DNA of 64,000 nucleotides, from positions 124,001 to 188,000 of the forward strand of contig JODU01000008.1 of the NCBI GenBank assembly GCA_000720845.1. The letters are read 5' to 3'. Below, piece by piece: positions 1 to 7,232 of the stretch. Position 1 is the first letter of the stretch, and every line of letters begins with the position of its first letter. The notes beneath the pieces were generated by a model, which saw nothing but the letters and a program-made list of their open reading frames with translations, was not told where the DNA came from and did no database searches. This DNA comes from Kitasatospora aureofaciens. GTDB taxonomy: Bacteria > Actinomycetota > Actinomycetes > Streptomycetales > Streptomycetaceae. The position numbers and the translations under genes were made by a program.

Positions 1-2
1 AG

Positions 3-524
3 TTCCTGGAGGACGGCCGCCACATCGAGCTGATCTCCATCGGCATGGTCTGCGACGACGGCCGCGAGTACTACGCCGTCAACCGCGACATGCCCGTCCG
101 GAAGATCCGCAAGGACCAGTGGTTGATAGAGAACGTCGTGCCGAGCCTGCCGAAGGGGGCGGGCGACAGGCGCAACCACGTGCCGAAGTCCTGGCTGTTC
201 GACTACGCCGACCCGGTCGTGAAGCGGCGCGAACGGATCGCCGACGACGTCATGGACTTCATCCGCGCAGCCGGACCCGACGTCGAACTGTGGGCGAACT
301 ACGGCGCCTACGACCACGTCTGCCTTGCTCAGCTCTGGGGTCGCATGATCGACCTCCCCAAGGGCGTACCGATGTTCACCCACGACATCCAGCAGGAAGC
401 CCGCCGCCAGGGCCTCACCTGGGACGACCTGCCTATCCAGGAGAGCGGCGAACACAACGCCCTCGCCGACGCCCGCCACAACCAGACCGTGCGGCGCTGG
501 CTCGCCAACCAGGGGGTGTCGTGA
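3..524 (+). CDS. 3'-5' exoribonuclease, Rv2179c-like (5' end beyond window)
   Basis: The reading frame is open from the first bases of the window, so the true start and the first catalytic Asp/Glu lie just upstream. The visible part starts FLEDGRHIELISIGMV, the usual second half of the DEDD exonuclease motif I region in Rv2179c-like proteins. Near the C-terminus EHNALADARHN carries the His and last Asp expected for the DEDDh type. The family degrades RNA 3' to 5' in the cytosol; phages and integrative elements often carry it. The stop overlaps the next GTG start by 4 bp, so it is probably translationally coupled to the small genes downstream. I am fairly sure of the family and unsure of the role in this element. 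Confidence 0.75.
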   Translation, partial: FLEDGRHIELISIGMVCDDGREYYAVNRDMPVRKIRKDQWLIENVVPSLPKGAGDRRNHVPKSWLFDYADPVVKRRERIADDVMDFIRAAGPDVELWANYGAYDHVCLAQLWGRMIDLPKGVPMFTHDIQQEARRQGLTWDDLPIQESGEHNALADARHNQTVRRWLANQGVS

Positions 525-874
525 TCCTCAACCTCACCCCGCACCCGATCCGGCTCTACGCCGACGATCGGCCCGACGGACTCGACGACCTCGACCTCGG
601 CCTGCGCCGCATCATCGACCCACAGCCCACCCCCGCCCGGCTCGGCATGGCGCCCCTCAACACCGAGTACCGCGAAGGCATCCCGGTCGAACTCGTCGAG
701 TACACCCACGCCCAAGACCTACCCGGACGCGAGGACGACGTCAGCTACATCGTGTCCCTCCCCGTCGCCCTCGGCCTCGCAGCGAAACGCGACGACCTAC
801 TCGTCCCCTACCGCGAAGTCCGCAACGCGAGCGGCACCGTCATCGGCTGCCGCCAACTCGCCCAACCCGTCTGA
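521..874 (+). CDS. Small phage-type protein of unknown function
   Basis: 117-residue protein from a GTG start overlapping the exonuclease stop (GTGA). It begins MILNLTPHPIRLY, an opening I associate with small proteins in actinobacterial phages and integrative elements. No membrane segment or catalytic motif is visible; the middle is acidic. It sits in a tight same-strand run of small genes, consistent with a phage late or accessory operon. No function can be assigned. Confidence 0.6.
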   Translation: MILNLTPHPIRLYADDRPDGLDDLDLGLRRIIDPQPTPARLGMAPLNTEYREGIPVELVEYTHAQDLPGREDDVSYIVSLPVALGLAAKRDDLLVPYREVRNASGTVIGCRQLAQPV

Positions 875-886
875 AAGGCCACAACC

Positions 887-1258
887 ATGAAGATCTTCGG
901 CAGAGAACCCGTCTACCTCCTCGCCGCGATCGCCATCGCCCTCAAGCTCGCCTCCGCCTACGGCCTCAACGTCACCGCCGACCAGCAGACCCTCATCAAC
1001 ACCGCCCTCTCCTGCATCGTCGCCGTCGCCTCCGCCATCGTCCTCCGCAACGGAGCCCTCGGCGCCGCCATCCTCCAACTCGCCTCCGCCGCCCTCGCCC
1101 TCTTCGTCGGCTTCGGCCTCGACCTGTCCGCCGAACAGCAGGCCGGATGGATGTCCCTCGTCGCCGCCGTCCTCGCCCTCTTCGAGCACCGCGAAGTCGA
1201 AGCCCCCGTGGCAGCCGTCCCCCTCGAACGATCAAGTCCGGTGAAGACCGCAGCCTGA
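887..1258 (+). CDS. Holin-like small membrane protein
   Basis: 123 residues with three hydrophobic stretches (about residues 8-25, 37-55 and 58-75) and a further nonpolar segment near 85-98, followed by a polar tail. Size, topology and position in a compact operon of phage-like genes resemble actinophage holin or holin-associated proteins, which open the cytoplasmic membrane during lysis. No endolysin lies next to it in the window, so lysis is an inference from shape only. It begins 12 bp after the previous stop. Confidence 0.5.
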   Translation: MKIFGREPVYLLAAIAIALKLASAYGLNVTADQQTLINTALSCIVAVASAIVLRNGALGAAILQLASAALALFVGFGLDLSAEQQAGWMSLVAAVLALFEHREVEAPVAAVPLERSSPVKTAA

Positions 1259-1293
1259 CCGCACCGTGACGACCGCACCAGGGGAGGAGCAAG

Positions 1294-1614
1294 ATGAGCG
1301 AACTGTTCGGCATTAACGTCGCCGACGGGGGAGCAGTCGGCCTGCTCATCTTGGTCTTCCTGTCCGTAGTAACAGGCCGCCTCATCCCCCGCAGAACCCA
1401 CGAAGACGCCCTCGCAGACCGCGACAAGTGGCGCCAGGCGTTCCTCGAATCCGAAGCCGCTCGCAAGGTCGAGCACGAGCAGACCGGTGAGCTCCTCGAG
1501 ATGGCCAAGCTCGGCGGACACCTCCTCACCGCCCTCCCGCACCCCGGGCAACAGGACGACGAGGAGGTGAACGCCCGTGATCGCATGGATCAAGCGCCTC
1601 GTACACGGCTCTGA
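1294..1614 (+). CDS. Membrane-anchored coiled-coil phage-type protein
   Basis: 106 residues. One membrane segment near the N-terminus (about residues 13-30) is followed by a charged helical region containing DRDKWRQAFLESEAARKVEHE, likely a coiled coil. The sequence VTGRLIPRR right after the membrane segment is a familiar pattern in small actinophage proteins encoded beside holins. A GGGGAGGAG ribosome-binding site precedes the ATG. Its 3' end overlaps the next gene by 38 bp in another frame. Confidence 0.55.
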   Translation: MSELFGINVADGGAVGLLILVFLSVVTGRLIPRRTHEDALADRDKWRQAFLESEAARKVEHEQTGELLEMAKLGGHLLTALPHPGQQDDEEVNARDRMDQAPRTRL

Positions 1615-1789
1615 CCACCCCGAACAGCGACCCTCCGACCGAGCACTGGAACGGGCCCGCGAAGCCCGGCAAGCCGCCGAAGCCCGCCAGCCCGCCGTCG
1701 AAGCCGTCGTCGCCCGACTTCGATCCGCTCGCGAAGAGAACCACTTCCGCGAGCGGATCGAAGCCGCCTTCAGAGGAGCACCACGATGA
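1577..1789 (+). CDS. Small helical phage-type protein
   Basis: 70 residues from a GTG start inside the end of the previous gene, ending 4 bp into the next (ATGA overlap). It is almost entirely charged and helical, rich in Arg, Ala and Glu. Tight overlaps on both sides indicate translational coupling. Such short basic proteins are common in actinophage holin regions; function unknown. Confidence 0.5.
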   Translation: MIAWIKRLVHGSDHPEQRPSDRALERAREARQAAEARQPAVEAVVARLRSAREENHFRERIEAAFRGAPR

Positions 1790-2124
1790 ACAACTGGGGC
1801 ATCGACCAGTGGGTGAACGTGGCCGCGTCGATGCTGGCCTTCACCGCCTGCCTCGGCTTCGCAGCCACCTACCACCTCCGGGCCACCTGGTGGCGCTCCG
1901 AAGTCGGCCGCAACCTCATGTTCTTCGCCGCCGCCGTCGGCCTGCTCTGCCTGTACACAGTCCTCGTCATGGTCTGGCCCGACGGCTGCTTCGTCTTCGC
2001 CGCCCGCACCCTGCGCACCCTGCTGCTCCTGGCCGTCGCCGCCCTCATGCTGCAACGCACCCGCATGCTGATCAAAGCCCAACGCGAACACCAGGCCTCA
2101 CACAGCACCGAGGACCGGTCGTGA
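1786..2124 (+). CDS. Small membrane protein, holin-region type
   Basis: 112 residues with hydrophobic segments at about 11-28, 45-63 and 72-88. Tryptophans and an LRATWWRSEVGRNLM segment lie between the first two, a pattern typical of small actinophage membrane proteins coded next to holins. It is the third membrane protein in this run, so the unit may form a membrane-acting module. It overlaps both neighbours by 4 bp. Confidence 0.5.
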   Translation: MNNWGIDQWVNVAASMLAFTACLGFAATYHLRATWWRSEVGRNLMFFAAAVGLLCLYTVLVMVWPDGCFVFAARTLRTLLLLAVAALMLQRTRMLIKAQREHQASHSTEDRS

Positions 2125-2228
2125 CCGACGCCGCCGAGCCCACGCCGTTCTGGCTCTCACCCCACCCCTTCCAGGAGCCGGTCTACACAGACCCGCCGGA
2201 CGGGGACCTCACCGAGGAGCCGGCGTGA
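2121..2228 (+). CDS. Very short terminal gene of the small-protein operon
   Basis: A 35-residue reading frame starting at a GTG that overlaps the previous stop (GTGA) and ending 3 bp before a strong terminator. The peptide is acidic and proline-rich with no recognisable motif. The coupled start and operon-terminal position are the only evidence for translation. Confidence 0.4.
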   Translation: MTDAAEPTPFWLSPHPFQEPVYTDPPDGDLTEEPA

Positions 2229-2231
2229 CAA

Positions 2232-2267
2232 CGCCCCCGCCGCCTGCACACGCAGGCCGCGGGGGCG
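2232..2267 (+). terminator. Hairpin terminator after the small-protein operon
   Basis: A 16-base stem with one mismatch (CGCCCCCG... against ...CGGGGGCG) closes on a 4-base ACAC loop. It lies 3 bp after the last rightward gene and 15 bp before the end of a leftward gene, so it may serve both strands. Confidence 0.75.
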
Positions 2268-2282
2268 CACCCCTGCGCAAGG

Positions 2283-2930
2283 TCAGCTGACGATCTCGCC
2301 TTCGAACTCAGGGAACTCAAGGTCGAAGTCCTCACTGGACCGCTGCACCGTCACCACGATCTTCTTGCCGTACTTCGTCTCGAGGGCGTTGTCGTCAGTC
2401 TTCGTCGCCGTCACACCGGTGGCGAGGCGCCCTTCCAGCGGCTGCGAGTCTGTCGCGAAGCCCGTGGTGGAAGCCTCACCGCCGTTCGTCGCCCCCTCGA
2501 CAATGACCGACAGGTCGTCCAGCTTCACCGCGGACTCGCCGCCGTTGGTGAGCTTCAGCTTCACCCGGAACTCCGTGTACGCCGGATCGTCCTCCGCATA
2601 GTCCTCGTCAGTGAACTGCGTCCACTTCTTCGCCTCCACGACGGAGACCTTCAGCCCATCGGGCCACGTGTACTCCTCGCCGAACTTCAGACCGGTCAAC
2701 TGGCCTTCGGTCCCGTCACCGCCAGTGCCGGCGCCCTCGTCCGAGCAGTACTTCATCCAGTCGGCCTGGCTCACGTCGTCGGCCATACAGTCGACCTTCG
2801 GCTCGGCAGGCTCCTTCGACGAGGCGGCCGGCTTCGGCTTCGACGCCGAGTCCCCGCTGTCATCGCCGCCGCATGCGGTGAGAGCCGCCAGGAGCAGAGC
2901 GGCCGTGGCCGCAGTCGCGCGCACGCGCAT
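2283..2930 (-). CDS. Secreted lipoprotein of unknown function
   Basis: 215 residues from an ATG preceded by a strong GGGGGGA ribosome-binding site. The signal peptide ends in a lipobox LTAC (Cys about residue 19), followed by a Ser/Asp/Lys/Pro-rich linker, so the protein should be lipid-anchored outside the membrane. The C-terminal half has the hydrophobic alternation of a DUF4352-like beta-sandwich, with phrases such as FRVKLKLTNGGESAVKLDDL. Longer upstream in-frame codons lack a signal sequence and were not chosen. Lipoproteins of this type are frequent on Streptomyces mobile elements, where some act in superinfection exclusion; that role is not shown here. Confidence 0.7.
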   Translation of the reverse strand: MRVRATAATAALLLAALTACGGDDSGDSASKPKPAASSKEPAEPKVDCMADDVSQADWMKYCSDEGAGTGGDGTEGQLTGLKFGEEYTWPDGLKVSVVEAKKWTQFTDEDYAEDDPAYTEFRVKLKLTNGGESAVKLDDLSVIVEGATNGGEASTTGFATDSQPLEGRLATGVTATKTDDNALETKYGKKIVVTVQRSSEDFDLEFPEFEGEIVS

Positions 2931-3060
2931 GATTCCCCCCAAGGTTGAACGCTGGAACACGTTAGACCACATGTGAGGAAACTGTGCGAGCGGGTTACCG
3001 GTCCGTGACAGTGAAGGGCTACGCCTCTCCGTCAGGACAGAGAGGCGGATCGGTCTGCAG

Positions 3061-3330
3061 CTACCGGTTCTCGCGGATCGCCGCTGCCAGATCCTTGATT
3101 GCGGCGCCGACTGTGAGTAGCGCATGCACCTGCGCCCTCGCCAGCATGGCCACCTGGTCTTCGGATCCGGCATCGCCGGCGTAGGTGTCGTCAAGGTTGT
3201 TGAGTGCCCGAGCCTGTAGCTGGTCGTACCGTCGCTCCATCGTGGCCGCCCCTTCGTTGCGTTCCGACGCCGCGAGTCTGCCGAAGTTGGGGCCGTCTGT
3301 CAGTAGGGCCTCGGGGGAGTGGTAGCGCAT
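3061..3330 (-). CDS. Small helical protein of unknown function
   Basis: 89 residues if started at the ATG ending at 3330, which has AAGGGA six bases upstream; an internal ATG at 3240 would give 59 residues. The C-terminal part is a charged amphipathic helix. It is transcribed away from the integrase operon, and its proposed start codon lies inside the left arm of a perfect palindrome. It could be a small regulator, but no helix-turn-helix is evident. Confidence 0.45.
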   Translation of the reverse strand: MRYHSPEALLTDGPNFGRLAASERNEGAATMERRYDQLQARALNNLDDTYAGDAGSEDQVAMLARAQVHALLTVGAAIKDLAAAIRENR

Positions 3331-3349
3331 AACGTTCCCTTATGCGCTA
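3323..3349. promoter_or_regulatory. Perfect palindrome in the divergent promoter of the integrase operon
   Basis: Arms TAGCGCATAA and TTATGCGCTA are exact reverse complements, 10 bp each, around a 7-base spacer. The left arm contains the start codon of the leftward gene. The right arm overlaps a TAGAAT -10 element (3348-3353) that would place transcription initiation at or next to the ATG at 3360. The position suits an operator controlling both directions. Confidence 0.6.
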
Positions 3350-3359
3350 GAATTTGAGG

Positions 3360-3764
3360 ATGAATCAGGCTCCCGAATCGACTCCGGGTGACGGCCTCAC
3401 GCTGGAGCAACTCCGTGCACAGCTCCTTCAACTCACCTCGCTCGCGGCCACAGCTGAGCTGCCGAAGCCGAGCGTCATCAACGACGCCTTCCATCCGATG
3501 CCCGGCCCCGAGTGGCAGGTGAACCATCCGTGCGAGGTGGGGAAGTCGAACCACTTCCGCCGCTACGGCGTGCGGGTCGTGAACCACGACGAAGCGGCCA
3601 ACATCGTCTACCTGCACACGCCAGGCCACATGCCGGACGATTACACCGCAGCAACCACGACAGAGGTGCGGCAGTTCGCCATGGCGTTGCTCGCGGCCTG
3701 CAACGAGTCCGAGGCGCGCAGCGCAGGGTTGGTCAGGCTTGACGAGCGCAGGCGGTCTGCGTGA
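3360..3764 (+). CDS. Hypothetical protein preceding the integrase
   Basis: 134 residues. The ATG lies 7 bp after a TAGAAT element with no ribosome-binding site, which suggests a leaderless message, common in Streptomyces. An in-frame TTG two codons upstream is less likely. The N-terminal 45 residues are helical; the middle is mixed, with HFRRYGVRVVNHDEAANIVYLH. Its stop overlaps the integrase GTG by 4 bp, so the two are coupled. It may be an accessory or excisionase-like factor by position, but no winged-helix signature is visible. Confidence 0.5.
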   Translation: MNQAPESTPGDGLTLEQLRAQLLQLTSLAATAELPKPSVINDAFHPMPGPEWQVNHPCEVGKSNHFRRYGVRVVNHDEAANIVYLHTPGHMPDDYTAATTTEVRQFAMALLAACNESEARSAGLVRLDERRRSA

Positions 3765-4903
3765 CCGAGGTTCTGCCGCAGCATTCCGCCGGGCAGTCGA
3801 TCGCGCTGCCCGGCTCGGACCTGTTCGAGGAAGTCCGCCGCAAGCTCGTCGACGACCTTGGCATGGTGCAGGTCGACCGCCGCGGACAGGAGCGCATCTA
3901 CCGGCCGCGCGCCGAACTCCTCGCCGAAGCCGTCACCCCCGACACCTTCGTCATGGTCATGGACTGGCTGTCCTCGACCCGACGCGGCAGCCTCCAGACG
4001 AAGCGCAACTACGTCGACGACATCCGCCGCGTCTGGGGCGGCTACGCCCAGGAGCTTGGCCATGACCGCTTCTCCTTGGGCTGCTTCACCGCGGACCACA
4101 TCCGAGCCTGGCGACTACGCATGGAGGGCAGGGGGACGCCGCCGACGACGATCTCCCGCTACCTCAACGCGCTCTCCTCGCTCCACACCTACGCCGCCGA
4201 GAAGATCGACCTCCCCAAGAACCCCGTCACCCAAGACGACCGACCCAAGGTCGACAAGGGCAACACGTCCCGCAGTACCCCGGTCCTTGAAGTCGACGAA
4301 GTCCAGTCCGTCGTGAAGGCGGCGGAGAACGAGTTCGACGCCCTGGTCGTCCTCCTCCTCTACACCCTCGCCGGACGCGTCTCCGAGATGTGCGCCGCCG
4401 ACATCACCGACCGGATCGAACGCGGACGCCGCTCCTACCTCGACGTCACGCGTAAGGAGCACAAGGAGCGCATCCTGCCGCTCCCCGTCACCGTCGCCGA
4501 GCTGCTGGACGCCCACACCGCCGGCCGCACCGAAGGCCCGCTCCTCCTCGACTCCGACGGGCGCCGCCTCGACCGTCACGACGTCGCCCGGCTCCTCACC
4601 CGCCTCGGGCGCAAGGCGCGCGTCCTCACCTGCCCCGCTGTCGGCACGGCGGGGCACGCCTTCGCCCGATGCAAGGTCTGCCGGAAGCTCACACCGCACG
4701 TTCTGCGGGCCAGCCGCATCACCCACATGCTCGATGACCACGTCGACCTCGCCGAAGTCCAAGCCTTCGCCGACCACGACAACCCCGCCACCACCGTCGG
4801 CTACTGGAAACGCCGCAACAAGGGCAAGCGCAACGCTGACCACGTCGATGCCGCCGAAGCGCTCTTCGGAGGCATCACCGACCGATTCCGCCGCGACGTC
4901 TGA
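3761..4903 (+). CDS. int: Tyrosine recombinase (integrase)
   Basis: 380-residue phage-type integrase. An N-terminal SAM-like core-binding domain (about 55-150) includes the SLQTKRNYVDDIRRVW segment. The catalytic domain (about 175-370) shows the full set: Arg206 in LAGRVSEM, Lys near 232-235, His313 and Arg316 in TPHVLRASRI, His339 in FADHDNPATT and the nucleophile Tyr348 in VGYWK. It would cut and rejoin att sites to integrate or excise the element. Unusually, about 20 residues before the HxxR motif hold Cys291, His299, Cys304 and Cys307, a possible zinc site. The start is a GTG overlapping the previous stop. No attachment repeat could be identified because one end of the element is outside the window. 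Confidence 0.88.
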   Translation: MTEVLPQHSAGQSIALPGSDLFEEVRRKLVDDLGMVQVDRRGQERIYRPRAELLAEAVTPDTFVMVMDWLSSTRRGSLQTKRNYVDDIRRVWGGYAQELGHDRFSLGCFTADHIRAWRLRMEGRGTPPTTISRYLNALSSLHTYAAEKIDLPKNPVTQDDRPKVDKGNTSRSTPVLEVDEVQSVVKAAENEFDALVVLLLYTLAGRVSEMCAADITDRIERGRRSYLDVTRKEHKERILPLPVTVAELLDAHTAGRTEGPLLLDSDGRRLDRHDVARLLTRLGRKARVLTCPAVGTAGHAFARCKVCRKLTPHVLRASRITHMLDDHVDLAEVQAFADHDNPATTVGYWKRRNKGKRNADHVDAAEALFGGITDRFRRDV

Positions 4904-4905
4904 CT

Positions 4906-5562
4906 ATGCGGGAGACGCAGATGACAGTTCATGAGGACATGGCCGAAGCGCTCTGGGAAGACATCCAAGAGAGCCCAGAGACGGTTGCCGCCATGTTCAG
5001 GCTGCGCAACCGGCATATTCGTGGCGAGATGGATGAAGGCGGCGTGTACGGGACGGGCTATGCCGACGCTCTCGGTAGCTCCGCACGGTTCCAGCCCAAG
5101 AAGTGGCCCCTGGCGCAGCACGCCGCCTTCATCAACATCCACGCCCTCATCGGGGCAGGCGACGTCGCCTTCACCTGTATCAGCACAGGCGGTACCCCGG
5201 GCGCGGACGCCGACCGAGCCGGGAACGCCCGCAAGCTGGCGGACACGATGTCCCCGTTCCAGGCTGAACTCGACATGCACCAGAACGGTGCCGACTCCGA
5301 CGGCGTGATTCGGTGGGACGAGCCACTGAAGATCAGCCGCTCCACTGGGGCGCACTTCTACCCTTCAGTCTGCAGGAAGCAGGAGTACTCCCTCGTCACG
5401 TATCCGACCGTGCGCAAGGCCGGTTCGGCACCCCTTGAGGTGGGCGACTCTTGGCCTTCACGTACCCTGATGCATCTCCACCAGTACGGCGCAGTTGCCC
5501 GCTGGCCTTACGGATCGAAGCTGATCTGGCTCTTCATCAACTTCGCAAAGCCGTCGTTCTGA
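4906..5562 (+). CDS. Hypothetical protein downstream of the integrase
   Basis: 218 residues from the ATG at 4906, two bases after the integrase stop; an ATG at 4921 is an alternative. It is a soluble mixed alpha/beta protein. Phrases such as HAAFINIHALIGAGDVAF and a C-terminal GSKLIWLFINFAKPSF match no family I know. The spacing suggests co-transcription with the integrase. It could be cargo or an accessory function of the element. Confidence 0.5.
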   Translation: MRETQMTVHEDMAEALWEDIQESPETVAAMFRLRNRHIRGEMDEGGVYGTGYADALGSSARFQPKKWPLAQHAAFINIHALIGAGDVAFTCISTGGTPGADADRAGNARKLADTMSPFQAELDMHQNGADSDGVIRWDEPLKISRSTGAHFYPSVCRKQEYSLVTYPTVRKAGSAPLEVGDSWPSRTLMHLHQYGAVARWPYGSKLIWLFINFAKPSF

Positions 5563-5614
5563 TGAGCACCCAAGCTGACAGGTGTACAGACGTCGTATCG
5601 GAGGACATCGGGCT

Positions 5615-6040
5615 GTGAGAGAACCATGGGTGCGCCGTGGCTACGAGGAGACCCGGCTCTGGATGCGGATGCCGTTCAGTCGCGCCAACCGGGCATGGCT
5701 GCATGACGAACTGGGCGACCGCATCCGCCCGGACTGGAACAACACGGTACGCCCCGGACGGTGGGAGATAGCCAAGCCGCACTTGCGGACGCTCACCGAG
5801 GCCCTCGCCAACCGGTTCGGAGAGGTTCACGTCTACCTGGAGTTCTCGACCACCGAGCGATGCCACACCAAGTGCCAGGGAGCGAATGGGGATGACTGCA
5901 CCTGCTCCTGCCGCGGGGAGCATCACGGTGGAGGCGTGTACTGGACGCATTGGCATCTTGTGGGCGAGGACATTCTCGTAGGCCCGGTCGGTCGAGTGGT
6001 GCGGCACTACATAGCAACGCCTGACAACATCGGATTCTAG
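5615..6040 (+). CDS. Small His/Cys-rich protein of unknown function
   Basis: 141 residues from a GTG with GGAGGA about 10 bases upstream; a GTG at 5582 would add 11 residues without a ribosome-binding site. A cluster of Cys and His in the C-terminal half (CHTKCQG, then CTCSCRGEHHGGG, then HWH) suggests metal binding. I have seen similar short proteins on Streptomyces mobile elements but cannot name the family. A terminator hairpin follows 45 bp later. Confidence 0.5.
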   Translation: MREPWVRRGYEETRLWMRMPFSRANRAWLHDELGDRIRPDWNNTVRPGRWEIAKPHLRTLTEALANRFGEVHVYLEFSTTERCHTKCQGANGDDCTCSCRGEHHGGGVYWTHWHLVGEDILVGPVGRVVRHYIATPDNIGF

Positions 6041-6084
6041 GTCTGCCCCTCGAGAGCTGGCCCCTCGTGCCAGACTTCCGTTGT

Positions 6085-6116
6085 GCCCCGTCGCGCATCC
6101 CCCGTCGCGACGGGGC
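6085..6116 (+). terminator. Perfect hairpin terminator
   Basis: Arms GCCCCGTCGCG and CGCGACGGGGC pair perfectly over 11 bp with a 10-base loop. Flanking GCCAGA and TCTGGC could extend the structure. It lies 45 bp after the His/Cys-rich gene and probably ends the integrase transcript. Confidence 0.7.
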
Positions 6117-6280
6117 TTCTGGCATTCTGGTGGTGGTCACGCTCGTCTGCTTGCGGGAAACCGGGGCGCCCGAGATCAGGTCGGTTCATAGCCGGGCGGG
6201 TTGTAAGCGCTGGCGCGCCGTGCGCGGTGCTCAGTGGTCGTGGTTTCGGTGCTGCCACCGTGGCGCGACGGCCAGACTCC

Positions 6281-6315
6281 GAGTGCCCTCCCTTGAGACG
6301 TGGGGGAGGGCACTC
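6281..6315. terminator. Perfect hairpin, probable terminator
   Basis: Arms GAGTGCCCTCCC and GGGAGGGCACTC pair perfectly over 12 bp around an 11-base loop. It stands 38 bp beyond the end of the leftward gene at 6353-6538, so it most likely terminates leftward transcription. The rest of the 6041-6352 gap shows nothing else. Confidence 0.65.
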
Positions 6316-6352
6316 GCGTGGTCAGGTGTTGACACGGGCACGCTGGATCATG

Positions 6353-6538
6353 TCACCCGATTGGCGATCCGTTCAGTAGCCGGGCCAGTCTGCTCCGAGC
6401 CGTTGCAGCCTCCACGTCATCGGAGGGAGCCTGCTCCAACGCGCGCAGCGTCGCCCGAGCCTGATCGCCGGTCAGGTATAGGGAGTAGACGCCCTCGTCA
6501 CCGGCGAGTTCGGCAAACGCTTCCTGGAATGACTTCAC
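6353..6538 (-). CDS. Small acidic helical protein
   Basis: 61 residues from an ATG, acidic and helical, beginning MKSFQEAFAELAG and ending in an Ala/Arg-rich helix. It is first in line before the hairpin at 6281-6315 and is followed upstream by two more small leftward genes. No family recognised; length and composition fit accessory proteins of mobile elements. Confidence 0.45.
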   Translation of the reverse strand: MKSFQEAFAELAGDEGVYSLYLTGDQARATLRALEQAPSDDVEAATARSRLARLLNGSPIG

Positions 6539-6577
6539 GGTGACGGCAACGGGGTGGACACCGAAGAGGTCACGGGA

Positions 6578-6763
6578 TCACGCCTTTACGGCGGGCAGTT
6601 CCCCGGGCTTGACGGCCACCTCGTCGATGTCGCTGGCTCCGGCCGCCTCCAGCTCGGCCCGCCTCCGGTCGGCGCTGATCCGGTCGTAGGCGACGGCGGA
6701 GGCCCGCGGGGTGCCGTCGGGGTCGGTCCAGGTGAAGCTGTAGCTCTGCATCGTGATCGGCAT
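6578..6763 (-). CDS. Small hypothetical protein
   Basis: 61 residues starting MPITMQSYSFTWTDPDG, with a beta-rich N-terminal half and a helical RAELEAAGASDIDEV segment. The start is uncertain: ATG codons at 6763 and 6751 are both possible and neither has a strong ribosome-binding site. Function unknown. Confidence 0.4.
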   Translation of the reverse strand: MPITMQSYSFTWTDPDGTPRASAVAYDRISADRRRAELEAAGASDIDEVAVKPGELPAVKA

Positions 6764-6861
6764 GAGGGCATTTTGCCTGGTGGCACTGACAGTTGTGCCG
6801 AATGGGGCGGCGCCCGCCCCTTCTGCCAGAGGCGGGCGCTGTGGTGTCGGGCTCCTGCTGT

Positions 6862-7113
6862 TCAGCTCTCGTGGATGTGGGCCAGGGTGCCGTCGTGCTG
6901 TTCGTAGTGGGAGAGGGCGAGGCCGAGGCCGAAGAAGGTGGGTGCCCATTCGCCGACGAAGAGGCCCCAGCGGTCGGCGCGGTCGACGTTGACGCCGGGC
7001 TCAACCTTGAGGCTGGTGGCCCAGGCGGCGACGGTGAGGCCGATGGAGGCGAAGGCGGCGAGGTAGGCGTGCTCGCTCTTGACGCCCTTCTCATGCAGCA
7101 TTTTGACGATCAT
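6862..7113 (-). CDS. Small conserved Streptomyces membrane protein
   Basis: 83 residues from an ATG with GGAACGGAG upstream. The sequence HEKGVKSEHAYLAAFASIGLTVAAW followed by DRADRWGLFVGEWAPTFFGL is a pattern I recognise from small, often multi-copy Streptomyces membrane proteins. Two hydrophobic stretches (about 18-34 and 50-66) suggest a helical hairpin in the cytoplasmic membrane. It is divergent from the Ku gene (119 bp apart). The biological role is not known to me. Confidence 0.55.
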   Translation of the reverse strand: MIVKMLHEKGVKSEHAYLAAFASIGLTVAAWATSLKVEPGVNVDRADRWGLFVGEWAPTFFGLGLALSHYEQHDGTLAHIHES

Positions 7114-7232
7114 GGGGTGGCTCCGTTCCTGTGGGGTCGGGGACGGGGTTCCACGTCCGCGCCGCACCATTCGCCCTATATGTGACTGTTCGCCTAGGCT
7201 GATGCTGCTCGGGGCTGTAACGGAGGTTCGTC

